From NCBI GenBank assembly GCA_000720845.1, contig JODU01000001.1, positions 124,001 through 188,000 of the forward strand: DNA of 64,000 bases, in the 5' to 3' direction. The notes under the pieces are model-generated. The model had not been told where the DNA came from and made no database searches. It saw nothing but the letters and a program-made list of their open reading frames with translations. Position numbers and translations under genes: made by a program. The stretch comes from Kitasatospora aureofaciens (GTDB taxonomy: Bacteria > Actinomycetota > Actinomycetes > Streptomycetales > Streptomycetaceae). This document shows positions 27,524 to 36,553 of the stretch, in pieces; position 1 is the first letter of the stretch; each line of letters opens with the position of its first letter.

Positions 27524-28054
27524 TCAGCCCTGGCCGAACCGCTCCTCCCGGTGCACGCGCCAGCGTTCCATCATGGCCGCGATCTCCCCGTCGACGAACT
27601 CGAAGAAGGCCAGCGTCTCGGCCATGCGGCGGCCCGCGGGGGTGTCGGCGCCGAGGCTGGCGACGCCCTCGCTCAGCGCGCTCTCCCAGCGCTTGAGGAC
27701 GGTCTCGCGGTTGGTGAGCGCCTCGTACCACTGGTTGCTGTGCACCCGGTAGCGCTCCCGGCGCGAGCCGGGCTGCCGCTCGCGGGAGACCATGTGCTGC
27801 TGCGAGAGGTAGCGCACGGCGCCGGAGACGGCGGCCGGGCTGACCTGGAGGGTCTCGCCGAGTTCCGCGGAGGTCAGCGAACCCGAGTCGGAGGCCAGCA
27901 GCGCGGCGAAGACCCGGGCCGGCATCCGCTGCATCCCGGCCTCGACCAGCTGGGCCGCGAAACCCTCCACGAACTTCGACACCGCCTCCGGGTCGCGCCC
28001 GGGTCCCGCCGTCTCCGCCGCCGCCCCGGCGGCTCCCGCTGGTTCCTTCGTCAT
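27524..28054 (-). CDS. GbsR/MarR-type transcriptional regulator
   Basis: The protein has 176 residues from the ATG at 28054. The winged helix-turn-helix is at about residues 45-105 (MPARVFAALLASDSGSLTSA, LGETLQVSPAAVSGAVRYLS, then the wing SRERQPGSRRERYRV). The C-terminal helical part (RWESALSEGVASLGAD, FFEFVDGEIAAMMERW) mediates dimerisation. It is divergent from a two-gene ABC exporter across 83 bases that contain AT-rich palindromic sequence, so it very probably represses that exporter and itself. Confidence 0.9.
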   Translation of the reverse strand: MTKEPAGAAGAAAETAGPGRDPEAVSKFVEGFAAQLVEAGMQRMPARVFAALLASDSGSLTSAELGETLQVSPAAVSGAVRYLSQQHMVSRERQPGSRRERYRVHSNQWYEALTNRETVLKRWESALSEGVASLGADTPAGRRMAETLAFFEFVDGEIAAMMERWRVHREERFGQG

Positions 28055-28098
28055 CCGTCGATCATCTCTCACCCCGCTCATCATCCTGATGGTTTCTT

Positions 28099-28111
28099 AA
28101 CTTCACAAGTT
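28099..28111. promoter_or_regulatory. Candidate operator between MarR-type regulator and ABC exporter
   Basis: AACTT and AAGTT flank CAC in an unusually AT-rich 83-base divergent promoter region (28055-28137). A second TTTC-T-GAAA dyad follows at once (28110-28118). The spacing and position fit dimeric MarR-family binding. Confidence 0.55.
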
Positions 28112-28137
28112 TCTGAAAGAAGCGTACTTTCCACATC

Positions 28138-29055
28138 ATGACGAAGGCAATCAGCGTCTCCGGACTCCACAAGTCGTTCGGCCGCACGCATGCCCTGGAC
28201 GGGCTCGACCTGGAGGTCGAGACCGGCGAGGTCCACGGGTTCCTGGGCCCCAACGGGGCCGGCAAGTCCACCACCATCCGCGTCCTGCTCGGCCTGCTGC
28301 GCGCCGACTCCGGCGCCGCGCAGGTCCTCGGCCGCGACCCGTGGGCGGACGCGGTGGAGGCGCACCGGCGGATCGCGTACGTCCCCGGAGACGTGACGCT
28401 GTGGCGCAACCTCTCCGGCGGCGAGGTCATCGACCTCTACGGCCGGCTGCGCGGCGGACTGGACACCCGGCGGCGCGCGGAGCTGGTCGAACGGTTCGAA
28501 CTCGACCCGACCAAGAAGGGCCGCACGTACTCCAAGGGCAACCGGCAGAAGGTGGCCCTGGTGGCCGCGTTCGCCTCGGACGTCGACCTGCTGATCCTCG
28601 ACGAACCCACCTCCGGCCTCGACCCGCTGATGGAGGAGGTCTTCCAGCAGTGCGTGGAGGAGGAGCGCGAGCGCGGCCGGACGGTGCTGCTCTCCTCCCA
28701 CATCCTCAGCGAGGTCGAGGAGCTGTGCGACCGGGTCAGCATCATCCGCAAGGGGCGGACCGTCGAGAGCGGCTCGCTCGCCGACCTGCGCCACCTGACC
28801 CGGACCAGCGTCACCGCCGAACTCGCGGGCGCCCCGAACGGCCTCGCCCACCTGCCCGGCGTCCACGACCTCGACGTCCAGGGCCACCGGGTCCGGCTCC
28901 AGGTCGACACCGACAAGCTGGACGCCGTCCTCAGGTCGCTGAGCGAGACGGGGGTGCGGTCGCTGACGTCGACGCCGCCGACGCTGGAGGAGCTGTTCCT
29001 GCGGCACTACCAGACCGGGGACGCGGAGACCGGGACGGCGGTGACGGCACGATGA
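28138..29055 (+). CDS. ABC transporter ATP-binding protein
   Basis: The protein has 305 residues. Walker A GPNGAGKSTTIRVLLGLL, the Q-loop equivalent region, the signature SKGNRQKVALVAAF (a variant of LSGGQ), Walker B LLILDEPTSGLDPL and the H-loop SSHILSEVEEL are all present. A C-terminal extension of about 80 residues is typical of DrrA/CcmA-like exporters. The start codon lies only 83 bases from the divergent regulator gene. No clear ribosome site precedes it, so the mRNA may be nearly leaderless. Its TGA overlaps the ATG of the permease gene (ATGA). Confidence 0.95.
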   Translation: MTKAISVSGLHKSFGRTHALDGLDLEVETGEVHGFLGPNGAGKSTTIRVLLGLLRADSGAAQVLGRDPWADAVEAHRRIAYVPGDVTLWRNLSGGEVIDLYGRLRGGLDTRRRAELVERFELDPTKKGRTYSKGNRQKVALVAAFASDVDLLILDEPTSGLDPLMEEVFQQCVEEERERGRTVLLSSHILSEVEELCDRVSIIRKGRTVESGSLADLRHLTRTSVTAELAGAPNGLAHLPGVHDLDVQGHRVRLQVDTDKLDAVLRSLSETGVRSLTSTPPTLEELFLRHYQTGDAETGTAVTAR

Positions 29056-30674
29056 CCACCACCGCCGACGCCACCGCCACGGCCTTCGCGGCCAGGCCCG
29101 GCGGCGCGCGCCGACTGGCCGGCACCGGCACGCTGCTGCGCTTCGCCCTGCGCCGCGACCGCGTGCTGATCCCCGTCTGGGTCGCCGTGAACGCGCTCAT
29201 GGTGCTGTCGATGCCGGGCACCATCAAGGGCCTGTACGGCACCGCCGCCGAACGCGCCGACCTGATGCGGCAGATGGAGACCAACTCATCGCTGCGCGCG
29301 CTGGTCGGCCCCGTCTTCGACGACGGTCTCGGCGCGCTCACCGCCTGGCGCGTCGGCCTGTACGCCGGTGCGCTCGCCGCCGTGACGAGCCTGCTGATCG
29401 TCGTACGGCACACCCGGGACGAGGAGGAGAGCGGACGGCAGGAGGTCGTCGCCTCCGGGATGGTCGGCCGCCGGGCCCCGCTGACGGCGGCGCTGCTGGC
29501 GGCGGCGGTCGCCAACGCCGTCCTGGCCCTGCTGATCGCCGTCGGACTGGCCGGGCAGGGGGCGGCCGGCGCACTGGCCCTCGGACTCGGGGTCGCGGCC
29601 GTCGGGATGCTCTTCGCGACCATGGCGGCGATCGTCGCCCAGCTCACCGAGAGCGCGCGGCTGGCCCGGGGGCTGACGGCGGCGGTGCTGGGCGGGGCCT
29701 TCGTGCTGCGGGCGGCGGGCGACTCGGCGACGGACGACGGCTCCTCGGTCCTGACCTGGGTGTCGCCGCTGGGCTGGCTGGAGAACGTGCGGGCCTTCGC
29801 CGGTGAACGCTGGTGGGTACTCGTGCTGATCGCGGGCGCGACGGTGGCGCAGGGGGCGGTGGCCTACGCCCTGGCCGGGCGCCGGGACCTCGGCATGAGC
29901 TTCCTGCCGACCCGGCCGGGACCGGCCGCCGGACGCCTGCGGACGTCCGGTGCGCTGGCCTGGCGCCTCCAGCGCGGCAGCGTCCTCGGCTGGAGCATCG
30001 GCTTCTTCCTCGCCGGCGTCGTCTACGGCGGGATGACGGAGGGCGCGGCCGATCTGGTCGGGGACAACGAGCAGGCACGCGGGATCATCGAGCGGATGGG
30101 CGGACAGGCCGGACTCACCGACGCGTTCGTCTCGGCGATGATCGGGATGCTCGGGCTGATCGCCGCGCTGTACGTCGTGGCGTCGGTACTGCGGCTCAGC
30201 GGCGAGGAGACCTCCGGGCGGGCGGAACCGGTGCTCGCGGGCGCGGTGGGCCGACTGCGGTGGGCCGCGGGCCATCTGGTGATCGCCTTCGGCGGTGCGG
30301 CGCTCATCATGCTGCTCGCCGGGCTCGGTTTCGCGGCCGGGTACGGGCGGGACCTCGGGCCGATCCTGGGCGCGTGTCTGGTGCAGTTGCCGGCGGTGTG
30401 GGTGATCGGCGGGGCGGCGGTGCTGCTGCACGGGCTGCTGCCCCGGGCGGCGGTGGCCGCGTGGGCCGTCGCGGGCGCGGTGCTGTTGCTCGGGTGGGTC
30501 GGACCGGCGCTGGACGTGCCGCGGTCCGTCCTGGACGCGTCCCCGTACGGGCACCTGCCGAAGCTGCCCGGCGGGGGGATGAGCTGGCCCCCGGTTCTGG
30601 TGCTGGTCCTGATCGCGGCGGTGCTGGCCGGGGCGGGGCTGGCGGGACTGCGGCGGCGGGACCTGACGGCCTGA
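29052..30674 (+). CDS. ABC transporter permease, double ABC-2 type
   Basis: The protein has 540 residues and about twelve membrane segments arranged as two six-helix halves. The first half runs from VLIPVWVAVNALMVLSMPGT to the ALVGPVFDDGLGALTAWRVG segment and AVTSLLIVVRHTRDEEESGR; the second has the repeat-like SALIGM-type helices and RLSGEETSGRAEPVLAGAVG. The RHTRDEEESGR and RLSGEETSGR motifs are equivalent in the two halves, showing internal duplication. Together with the ATPase it should export an antibiotic or hydrophobic compound. Translation is coupled to the ATPase gene by a four-base overlap. Confidence 0.9.
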   Translation: MTTTADATATAFAARPGGARRLAGTGTLLRFALRRDRVLIPVWVAVNALMVLSMPGTIKGLYGTAAERADLMRQMETNSSLRALVGPVFDDGLGALTAWRVGLYAGALAAVTSLLIVVRHTRDEEESGRQEVVASGMVGRRAPLTAALLAAAVANAVLALLIAVGLAGQGAAGALALGLGVAAVGMLFATMAAIVAQLTESARLARGLTAAVLGGAFVLRAAGDSATDDGSSVLTWVSPLGWLENVRAFAGERWWVLVLIAGATVAQGAVAYALAGRRDLGMSFLPTRPGPAAGRLRTSGALAWRLQRGSVLGWSIGFFLAGVVYGGMTEGAADLVGDNEQARGIIERMGGQAGLTDAFVSAMIGMLGLIAALYVVASVLRLSGEETSGRAEPVLAGAVGRLRWAAGHLVIAFGGAALIMLLAGLGFAAGYGRDLGPILGACLVQLPAVWVIGGAAVLLHGLLPRAAVAAWAVAGAVLLLGWVGPALDVPRSVLDASPYGHLPKLPGGGMSWPPVLVLVLIAAVLAGAGLAGLRRRDLTA

Positions 30675-30713
30675 GGTGAAACCGGCCGTGCGGGCGATTG
30701 CGTCAGGGCAGGT

Positions 30714-31043
30714 ATGAGTCGGGACGCGGTGACGGGTGGTGGCTGTGCGGTCTCGTTGGCCGGGGCCGTGGGTGCGGTGGTGGTCTGGTGGCAGACCGCC
30801 CGGACCCAGCGGCACCTGGGCAACGAGTTCGAGAACAACGGGCAGGACTTCGGCGCCGTGCTCACCGAGCTGCCGTTGGTCTTCCTCGCCGGGGCCGTCG
30901 TGCCCGCCGTGGTCTACGGGCTCGGCGCCTGGCTGCTGGGGCGGCGACGGCGCCCGGAGACGACGGGATCGCCGGAGCCGTCGGGCGGCTCGGAGCCGTC
31001 GAGGGGCTCGGCGTCCTCGGGGTCCTCAGAGTTCCACGCGTAG
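30714..31043 (+). CDS. Small two-helix membrane protein
   Basis: The protein has 109 residues with two predicted membrane helices (about 10-27 AVSLAGAVGAVVVWW and 50-74 ELPLVFLAGAVVPAVVYGLGA), a short periplasmic segment and a Ser/Gly/Glu-rich tail. The ATG at 30714 has an AGGGCAGG site. It follows the ABC permease gene by 39 bases and may be part of that operon. Its 3' end overlaps the P450 gene on the other strand by 18 bases. Function unknown. Confidence 0.75.
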   Translation: MSRDAVTGGGCAVSLAGAVGAVVVWWQTARTQRHLGNEFENNGQDFGAVLTELPLVFLAGAVVPAVVYGLGAWLLGRRRRPETTGSPEPSGGSEPSRGSASSGSSEFHA

Positions 31044-32255
31044 TCCCGTCAGCCCGCGCATCACGAAGTTCGGCCTGCGTTCCGGTTCCGCCGCCAGGCG
31101 CAGGCGGGGGGCCCGCTCCAGCAGGGACGTCATGGACGCCGCCAGCTCGATGCGGGCCAGCGGTGCGCCGATGCAGTAGTGGATCCCGGCGCTGAAGGAG
31201 ATGTGCGGGTTGTCCCGGCGGGCGAGGTCGAGGCGGTCCGGGTCGGTGAAGACCGCCGGGTCGTGGTTGGCCGAGCCGAACAGCATCGCCACCTCCGCGC
31301 CGCGCGGGAGGGTCGTCCCGTCGATCTCGATCTCGTCGAGGACCCAGCGTTCGAAGAGCTGGAGCGGGGTGTCGTAGCGCATCAGCTCCTCCACGGCGGA
31401 CGGGACCAGGGAGTGGTCGGCGCGCAGGGCCGCCAGTTGGTCCGGGTGGCGGAAGAGCGCCAGCCAGCCGTTGGTGGTCGCGTTCACCGTGGCCTCGTGA
31501 CCGGCGTTCAGGAGCAGGACGCAGGTCGAGATCATCTCCTGCTCGGTGAGGCGGTCGTCGTCCTCGTCGTGGGCCGCGATCAGACCGGAGATCAGGTCGT
31601 CGCCGGGCTCCTTGCGGCGGGCGGCGATCAGTGCGCGCAGATAGTCCGAGAAGTCGAGCGAGGCGCGGACCGCCCTCGCCGCCGTCTCCTCGGACGGGTT
31701 CAGCTCGTACATCCCGCAGATGTCCGCCGACCAGGGGCGCAGCGGGGCCCGGTCGGACTCCGGGATGCCGAGCATCTCGGCGATCACGGCGACCGGCAGC
31801 GGCTCGGCCACGTCCGTGAGCAGGTCGCCGCCGCCCGCCACGACCAGCCGGGACACCAGCTCGTCCGCCAGCCCGTGCACGTACGGCTTCAGCCGCTCCA
31901 CCGTGCGCGGCGTGAACGCCTTCGACACCAGGCGCCGGATACGGGTGTGGTCCGGCGGCTCCAGGTCGAGCATGCCGTGGTCGTTGAGCGTGTGGAAGGG
32001 CTCCTGCTCCGGCGGGGGCGGAGTGCGGCCGAAGTCCTCGTGCGTGAAACGGTGCCGGTAGGTCCGGCCGAGCCGGCGGTCGCGCAGCAGCGCCGAGACG
32101 TCCGCGTGGTGCGGGACCAGCCACTGGTCGCTCGGCTCGTAGTAGAGCACGCGCCCCCGGGCCCGCAGCTCGGCGAAGGCGGGGTACGGGTCGTCGACGA
32201 AGGCGGGGTCCCACGGGTCGAACGCCAGGGCGGGTTCTTCGGATGCAGCCGTCAT
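31026..32255 (-). CDS. Cytochrome P450, CYP107-like
   Basis: The protein has 409 residues, typical of soluble actinobacterial P450s. The I-helix motif is LLNAGHEATVNATTNG, the K-helix ExxR is EELMRYDTPLQLFER, and the heme-binding loop ISFSAGIHYCIGAPLAR keeps FxxGxHxCxG with the thiolate Cys. The size and motifs fit CYP107; S. coelicolor has an orphan CYP107P1 in the same neighbourhood (from memory). There is no ferredoxin or biosynthetic cluster beside it, so the substrate is unknown. It lies upstream of no obvious partner and converges on the small membrane protein gene. Confidence 0.95.
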   Translation of the reverse strand: MTAASEEPALAFDPWDPAFVDDPYPAFAELRARGRVLYYEPSDQWLVPHHADVSALLRDRRLGRTYRHRFTHEDFGRTPPPPEQEPFHTLNDHGMLDLEPPDHTRIRRLVSKAFTPRTVERLKPYVHGLADELVSRLVVAGGGDLLTDVAEPLPVAVIAEMLGIPESDRAPLRPWSADICGMYELNPSEETAARAVRASLDFSDYLRALIAARRKEPGDDLISGLIAAHDEDDDRLTEQEMISTCVLLLNAGHEATVNATTNGWLALFRHPDQLAALRADHSLVPSAVEELMRYDTPLQLFERWVLDEIEIDGTTLPRGAEVAMLFGSANHDPAVFTDPDRLDLARRDNPHISFSAGIHYCIGAPLARIELAASMTSLLERAPRLRLAAEPERRPNFVMRGLTGLRVEL

Positions 32256-32355
32256 GGACGGACGATAGGAAACGACGGGCGTCCGCGGAAGGGGCCGGGC
32301 CCCGCCGAAGGCGTACCGAACGCCGGGTTCCGGGCGCCGGGCCCTGCCCTCGGAC

Positions 32356-33021
32356 CTAACCCGGGGTCACCAGGCGGGCCTCGTAGGCGAAGACCGCCGC
32401 CTGGGTGCGGTCGCGCAGGCCCAGCTTCACCAGGATCCGACTGACATGGGTCTTGATCGTCGACTCGGCGACCACCAGGCGCTCGGCGATCTCCGAGTTG
32501 GACAGGCCCTGCGCGATCAGGACCAGGACCTCCGTCTCGCGTTCGGTCAGGTCGCCGTAGGCCGCCTGGGCCGAGGGCATCAGGCGCGGGGCGTCGGAGA
32601 GCTTGGAGAACTCGGTGATCAGGCGCCTGGTGACCGAGGGCGCGAGGAGGGCCTCGCCGGACGCCACCACCCGGACGCCGTCCGCGAGCTGGCGGGCCGA
32701 GGCGTCCTTGAGGAGGAAGCCGGACGCGCCCGCCCGCAGCGCCTGGTAGACGTACTCGTCCAGGTCGAAGGTGGTGAGGACCAGCACCTTCGAGGTGCCG
32801 TCCGCCGCCACGATCTCCCGGGTCGCCTCGATGCCGTTCAGCTCGGGCATGCGGATGTCCATCAGGACGACGTCCGGGGCCAGCTCGCGGACCTTCGCCA
32901 CCGCCTCCCGGCCGTTGACCGCCTCGCCGGCCACCTCGATGTCCGGCATCGCGTTCAGCAGGACCGAGAAGCCCTCGCGCACCATCATCTGGTCGTCGGC
33001 GATCAGTACGCGGATCGTCAT
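32356..33021 (-). CDS. NarL/LuxR-type response regulator (system A)
   Basis: The protein has 221 residues. The receiver domain starts with IRVLIADDQMMVREGF, has the phospho-acceptor Asp in DVVLMDIRMPELNGI and the conserved Lys in FLLKDASA. The C-terminal LuxR helix-turn-helix is LTERETEVLVLIAQGLSNSE with STIKTHVSRILVKLGLRDR. Its start overlaps the stop of the histidine kinase gene (ATGA), so the two products are made in step. It is a close paralogue of the regulator at 34455. Confidence 0.95.
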   Translation of the reverse strand: MTIRVLIADDQMMVREGFSVLLNAMPDIEVAGEAVNGREAVAKVRELAPDVVLMDIRMPELNGIEATREIVAADGTSKVLVLTTFDLDEYVYQALRAGASGFLLKDASARQLADGVRVVASGEALLAPSVTRRLITEFSKLSDAPRLMPSAQAAYGDLTERETEVLVLIAQGLSNSEIAERLVVAESTIKTHVSRILVKLGLRDRTQAAVFAYEARLVTPG

Positions 33022-34361
33022 GCTTCACCCTCGGTCCGCACGGTGACCGGCAGGAACACCGCCACCTCGTACCCGCCGTCGTCCGTCGGCCCCGCCGTCA
33101 TCTCGCCGTTCAGCATCGAGACGCGCTCGCGCATGCCGGTGATGCCGTGTCCGGCGCCGGGCGACGGCTTGACCAGGGTGTTCGGTGGGACGGCGGTGTT
33201 GACCACGCGCAGCCCCAGGCCGCCCAGGACGTAGGAGACCTCGACGCGGGCCGTCGCGCCGGGCGCGTGGCGCAGGCTGTTGCTCAGCGCCTCCTGCACG
33301 ATCCGGTACGCCGACAGCTCCACCCCGGGCGGCAGCTCGCGCACCGCGCCGGTCACCGCCTTGTCCACGGCCAGGCCCGCCTCGCGCACGTTGGCGAGCA
33401 GGGCGTCCAGATCGGCGAGCGTCGGCTGCGGGGCGTCCGGGGCCTCGTAGTCCTCGGCGCGGACGACTCCCAGGACGCGGCGCAGCTCGGTGAGGGCCGC
33501 CACCGCGTTCTCCCGGATGGTGGCGAAGGCCCGCTCCAGCTCCTCCGGCGGATTCTCCACCCGGTAGGGCGCGGCCTCCGCCTGGATCGCCACCACCGAC
33601 ATGTGGTGCGCGACCACGTCGTGCAGCTCGCGGGCGATGGTGGTGCGCTCCTCCAGCAGGGTCCGCCGGGACCGCTCGTGCGCGGTGACCGTCTGCTGGG
33701 CGGTCACCTCCTTGCGGGCGGTCTGGCGTATGTGCCAGAGACAGACCACGAGCAGGGCGAACGCGGACGTCACCATCATGGGTCCGCTGTTCGTGTAGTA
33801 GTACGACCCGCCGAAAAAGGCGTCCGCGAGGAAGGCGTACACACACGTCAGGACCCACATCCAGACAGCGGTGCGGGGGCGGGTGCGCAGGGCCACGATG
33901 ATCAGCACCGCAAGGTGGCAGATGAAGGCGCCAGGCATCCAGGGCCAGTCCCACCCGGCGCCGTTGATCAGTGCGACCAGCGGCGTCACCGCGAAGGACA
34001 GCCAGAACGCGCCGATCGGCCGCAAGAGGGTGAGGAGCACCGGGAGGGCGCACAGGATGCCGGTCAGCAGGGCCGGCACGTCACCGCCGGGCAGGTCGCC
34101 CGACACCGCACCGACGACGAAGGCGATGAACGCGACCGCCCCCACCACCGCATGCGGGAGGTACTGCGCGTCCGACCGCAGCCGGCCGGGCAGCCGGCGG
34201 ACGAACGGACCGTCCGTCTGCCGGGGCGGCAGGCGATGGTAGGCGAAAGGGTCGTGGAACAGGTCCTGGCGCAGTCCCCGCAGGGAGGTCCGGGCCAGCC
34301 GGTACTCCTGGCTGCGGATCCCGCCCTCGTGCTGCTGGTGAGTCGTCTCGGTCACGCTCAC
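33018..34361 (-). CDS. NarL-type sensor histidine kinase (system A)
   Basis: The protein has 447 residues. A cytoplasmic N-terminus with DPFAYHRLPPRQTDGPF precedes four to five membrane helices (about 70-215) with very short outer loops, an intramembrane-sensing layout. The HisKA_3 dimerisation domain has the phospho-acceptor His in ARELHDVVAHHMSVVAIQ, and the ATPase domain has QEALSNSLRHAPG (N box) and GAGHGITGMRERVSML (G box). The 93-base promoter region before it carries a motif shared with the system B operon. Confidence 0.95.
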   Translation of the reverse strand: MSVTETTHQQHEGGIRSQEYRLARTSLRGLRQDLFHDPFAYHRLPPRQTDGPFVRRLPGRLRSDAQYLPHAVVGAVAFIAFVVGAVSGDLPGGDVPALLTGILCALPVLLTLLRPIGAFWLSFAVTPLVALINGAGWDWPWMPGAFICHLAVLIIVALRTRPRTAVWMWVLTCVYAFLADAFFGGSYYYTNSGPMMVTSAFALLVVCLWHIRQTARKEVTAQQTVTAHERSRRTLLEERTTIARELHDVVAHHMSVVAIQAEAAPYRVENPPEELERAFATIRENAVAALTELRRVLGVVRAEDYEAPDAPQPTLADLDALLANVREAGLAVDKAVTGAVRELPPGVELSAYRIVQEALSNSLRHAPGATARVEVSYVLGGLGLRVVNTAVPPNTLVKPSPGAGHGITGMRERVSMLNGEMTAGPTDDGGYEVAVFLPVTVRTEGEA

Positions 34362-34420
34362 ACGGTAGGCCGACCGGGAGTGACCGGTCGTCCCCGTGGA
34401 GAGGGGTTCTCGGGCATCCG

Positions 34421-34445
34421 TCTCAAGTACTACGGGGGTACTGCG
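34421..34445. promoter_or_regulatory. Shared motif upstream of two-component system A
   Basis: The + strand reads TCTCAAGTACTACGGG followed by GGTACTGCG. The first 16 bases recur with one change (TCTCAGGTACTACGGG) at 38843 upstream of the system B operon. It lies about 60 bases before the system A kinase start and probably is a response-regulator site or promoter element. Confidence 0.6.
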
Positions 34446-34454
34446 CGTCGCTCC

Positions 34455-35141
34455 TCAGTAGCCCGCGGGGCGCACCAGCCCCGACTCGTACGCGAACACC
34501 GCCGCCTGTGTGCGGTCCCTGAGGCCCAACTTGACCAGGATCCTGCCCACATGGGTCTTCACCGTCTGCTCGGCGACCACCAGACGCCCGGCGATCTCCG
34601 CGTTCGACAGGCCCTGCGCGATGAGGGCGAGCACCTCCGTCTCCCGCTCGGTCAGCTCGCCGACGCGGGCCTTGAGCGGGGCGCGCGGGCGGTCGTCCAG
34701 CCGGGAGAACTCCGTGATCAGCCGTCGCGTGATCCCCGGCGCGAGCAGGGCGTCGCCGGCGGCCACCACCCGGACCGCCTCGGCGAGCTGGTCGGCGGAC
34801 GCGTCCTTCAGCAGGAACCCGGAGGCCCCCGCCCGCAGTGCCTCGTACACGTACTCGTCGAGGTCGAAGGTGGTCAGCACCAGCACCCTGATCTCCGGGG
34901 CCGCCCCGGTGATGCGCCGAGTGGCCTCGATACCGCCCAGCTCGGGCATCCGGATGTCCATCAGGACGACCTCCGGGTGAAGCTCGGCGACCTTGGCCAC
35001 CGCGTCCAGGCCGTCGACCGCCTGCCCGATCACCTCGATGTCGGGCTGGGTGTTGAGCAGCACGGTGAAACCCTGCCGGACCATCTGCTGGTCGTCGGCG
35101 ATCAGCACGCGGATCACGCGGCCGTTGCTGCTGGTCGTCAT
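34455..35141 (-). CDS. NarL/LuxR-type response regulator (system B)
   Basis: The protein has 228 residues. The receiver domain begins VIRVLIADDQQMVRQGF, the phospho-acceptor Asp is in EVVLMDIRMPELGGI, and the Lys is in FLLKDASADQL. The output domain is LTERETEVLALIAQGLSNAE with QTVKTHVGRILVKLGLRDR. The recognition helix is almost the same as in the regulator at 32356, so the two may bind the same DNA. The ATG overlaps the TGA of the kinase gene by four bases. Confidence 0.95.
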   Translation of the reverse strand: MTTSSNGRVIRVLIADDQQMVRQGFTVLLNTQPDIEVIGQAVDGLDAVAKVAELHPEVVLMDIRMPELGGIEATRRITGAAPEIRVLVLTTFDLDEYVYEALRAGASGFLLKDASADQLAEAVRVVAAGDALLAPGITRRLITEFSRLDDRPRAPLKARVGELTERETEVLALIAQGLSNAEIAGRLVVAEQTVKTHVGRILVKLGLRDRTQAAVFAYESGLVRPAGY

Positions 35142-36553
35142 GGAGTGTCGTCCTCGGTGGATGGGTCGGGGGTGGTTTCGGGGGAAGGGTCGGGAGCGGG
35201 CCCGGTGGAGGGGTCGGTGGGCAGGTCGGGGCCGTCGGCCGGCAGGAACGCCGCCACCTGGTAGCCGCCGTCCGGCATCGGGTGCGCCGTCAGCGTGCCG
35301 TCGAGCATCGCCACCCGCTCCCGCATGCCGAGCAGCCCGTGCCCGGCCCCCTGCGACGGCGCCGGCGCGCGCGTCGGCCGGGTGTTGGAGACCACCACAC
35401 GCAGCCCGATCGGAAGGTGCGTGAGGTGGACCCGGGCACTCGCGCCCGGCGCGTGCCGCAGCACGTTGCTGAGCGCCTCCTGCACGATCCGGTACGCCGA
35501 CAGCTCCACGCCGGGCGGCAGCGGTCTGCGCGTCCCGCCCGTCTCGGTGGTGACGGTCAGTCCGGTGGCCCGGGTGTTCTCCACCAGCGCGTCGAGCCGG
35601 TCGAGGGTGGGCTGCGGGGCGTGCGGGACGGTGCCGTCACCGCCCTCGACGGCCTCCGGCGCGTCCGGGTGCTCGGAGCGCAGCACGCCCAGGACGCGGC
35701 GCAGCTCGGTGAGCGCCTCCAGCGCGTTCTGCCGGATGCCGGCGAGGTTCTCCTTCAGCTCGTCCGGCGGGTCCTTGACGAGGAGGGGCGCGACCTGGGC
35801 CTGGATGGAGATCACCGACATGTGGTGCGCGACCACGTCGTGCAGCTCGCGCGCGATGCGGCCGCGCTCCTCCAGCAGCGTGCGCCGGGCCCGCTCCTCG
35901 GCGGTGAGGGAGGTCTGCTGGGCCAGTTCCGAGCGCGCCTCGCGGCGGCCCCGCAGGGCGATGCCGAGGACGACGACGACCGTGAACAGGATGACGGCGA
36001 GCTGACCGGTCGGCTGGTAGTTCGGGGCACCCACCATGCCCTGGACGGCGTAGGTGGGGAGCGCGGTGAGGATCAACGCTTCCACGGACACCCGGGTGCG
36101 CACCCGCAGGGCGAGCAGCAGCATCACGAACAGGTGCCCGATGAGCCCGGCGGCCGTCCAGGGCCACGTGAACTCGTCACCGCCCGGGACCATCTGGGCC
36201 CGCACGGCGAAGGCCCCGACCAGCATGCCCGCCATCGACAGCCACCACGCCGCGACCGGCCGCCACAGCGCGAGCACCATCGCCCCGGCCTGGGCGACAC
36301 CGATGAGGAAGGCGAAGCCCGGTTCGACCCCGCCGTTGTCCCCGAGCTGGGCGGCGTCACCGAGCAGGACTCCGAAGGCGGCCAGACACACGATCCCGTG
36401 CGGGAACCAGCGCAGCCACACCGACGGCGGCAGCGGATCGGCCCGCCAGGTCCACAGGTCCTCGTGGAGCACGCGCAGCACGCGCTCGGCCCGGGCCCGG
36501 AACCAGATCCGCAGCCGCTTCCCCCATCGCCTCACGGGCTCCACCCTAGACAT
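35138..36553 (-). CDS. NarL-type sensor histidine kinase (system B)
   Basis: The protein has 471 residues from the ATG at 36553. A basic N-terminus and the motif LWTWRADPLPPSVWLRW precede about five membrane helices (residues 50-200). The HisKA_3 domain has ARELHDVVAHHMSVISIQAQ, and the ATPase domain has QEALSNVLRHAPG and GAGHGLLGMRERVAML. The C-terminal tail is Pro/Asp/Ser-rich (DPSPETTPDPS). The start overlaps the upstream acyltransferase gene by eight bases; a GTG at 36562 is an alternative start. It is the third gene of a four-gene operon with a hydrolase, an acyltransferase and its regulator. Confidence 0.92.
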   Translation of the reverse strand: MSRVEPVRRWGKRLRIWFRARAERVLRVLHEDLWTWRADPLPPSVWLRWFPHGIVCLAAFGVLLGDAAQLGDNGGVEPGFAFLIGVAQAGAMVLALWRPVAAWWLSMAGMLVGAFAVRAQMVPGGDEFTWPWTAAGLIGHLFVMLLLALRVRTRVSVEALILTALPTYAVQGMVGAPNYQPTGQLAVILFTVVVVLGIALRGRREARSELAQQTSLTAEERARRTLLEERGRIARELHDVVAHHMSVISIQAQVAPLLVKDPPDELKENLAGIRQNALEALTELRRVLGVLRSEHPDAPEAVEGGDGTVPHAPQPTLDRLDALVENTRATGLTVTTETGGTRRPLPPGVELSAYRIVQEALSNVLRHAPGASARVHLTHLPIGLRVVVSNTRPTRAPAPSQGAGHGLLGMRERVAMLDGTLTAHPMPDGGYQVAAFLPADGPDLPTDPSTGPAPDPSPETTPDPSTEDDTP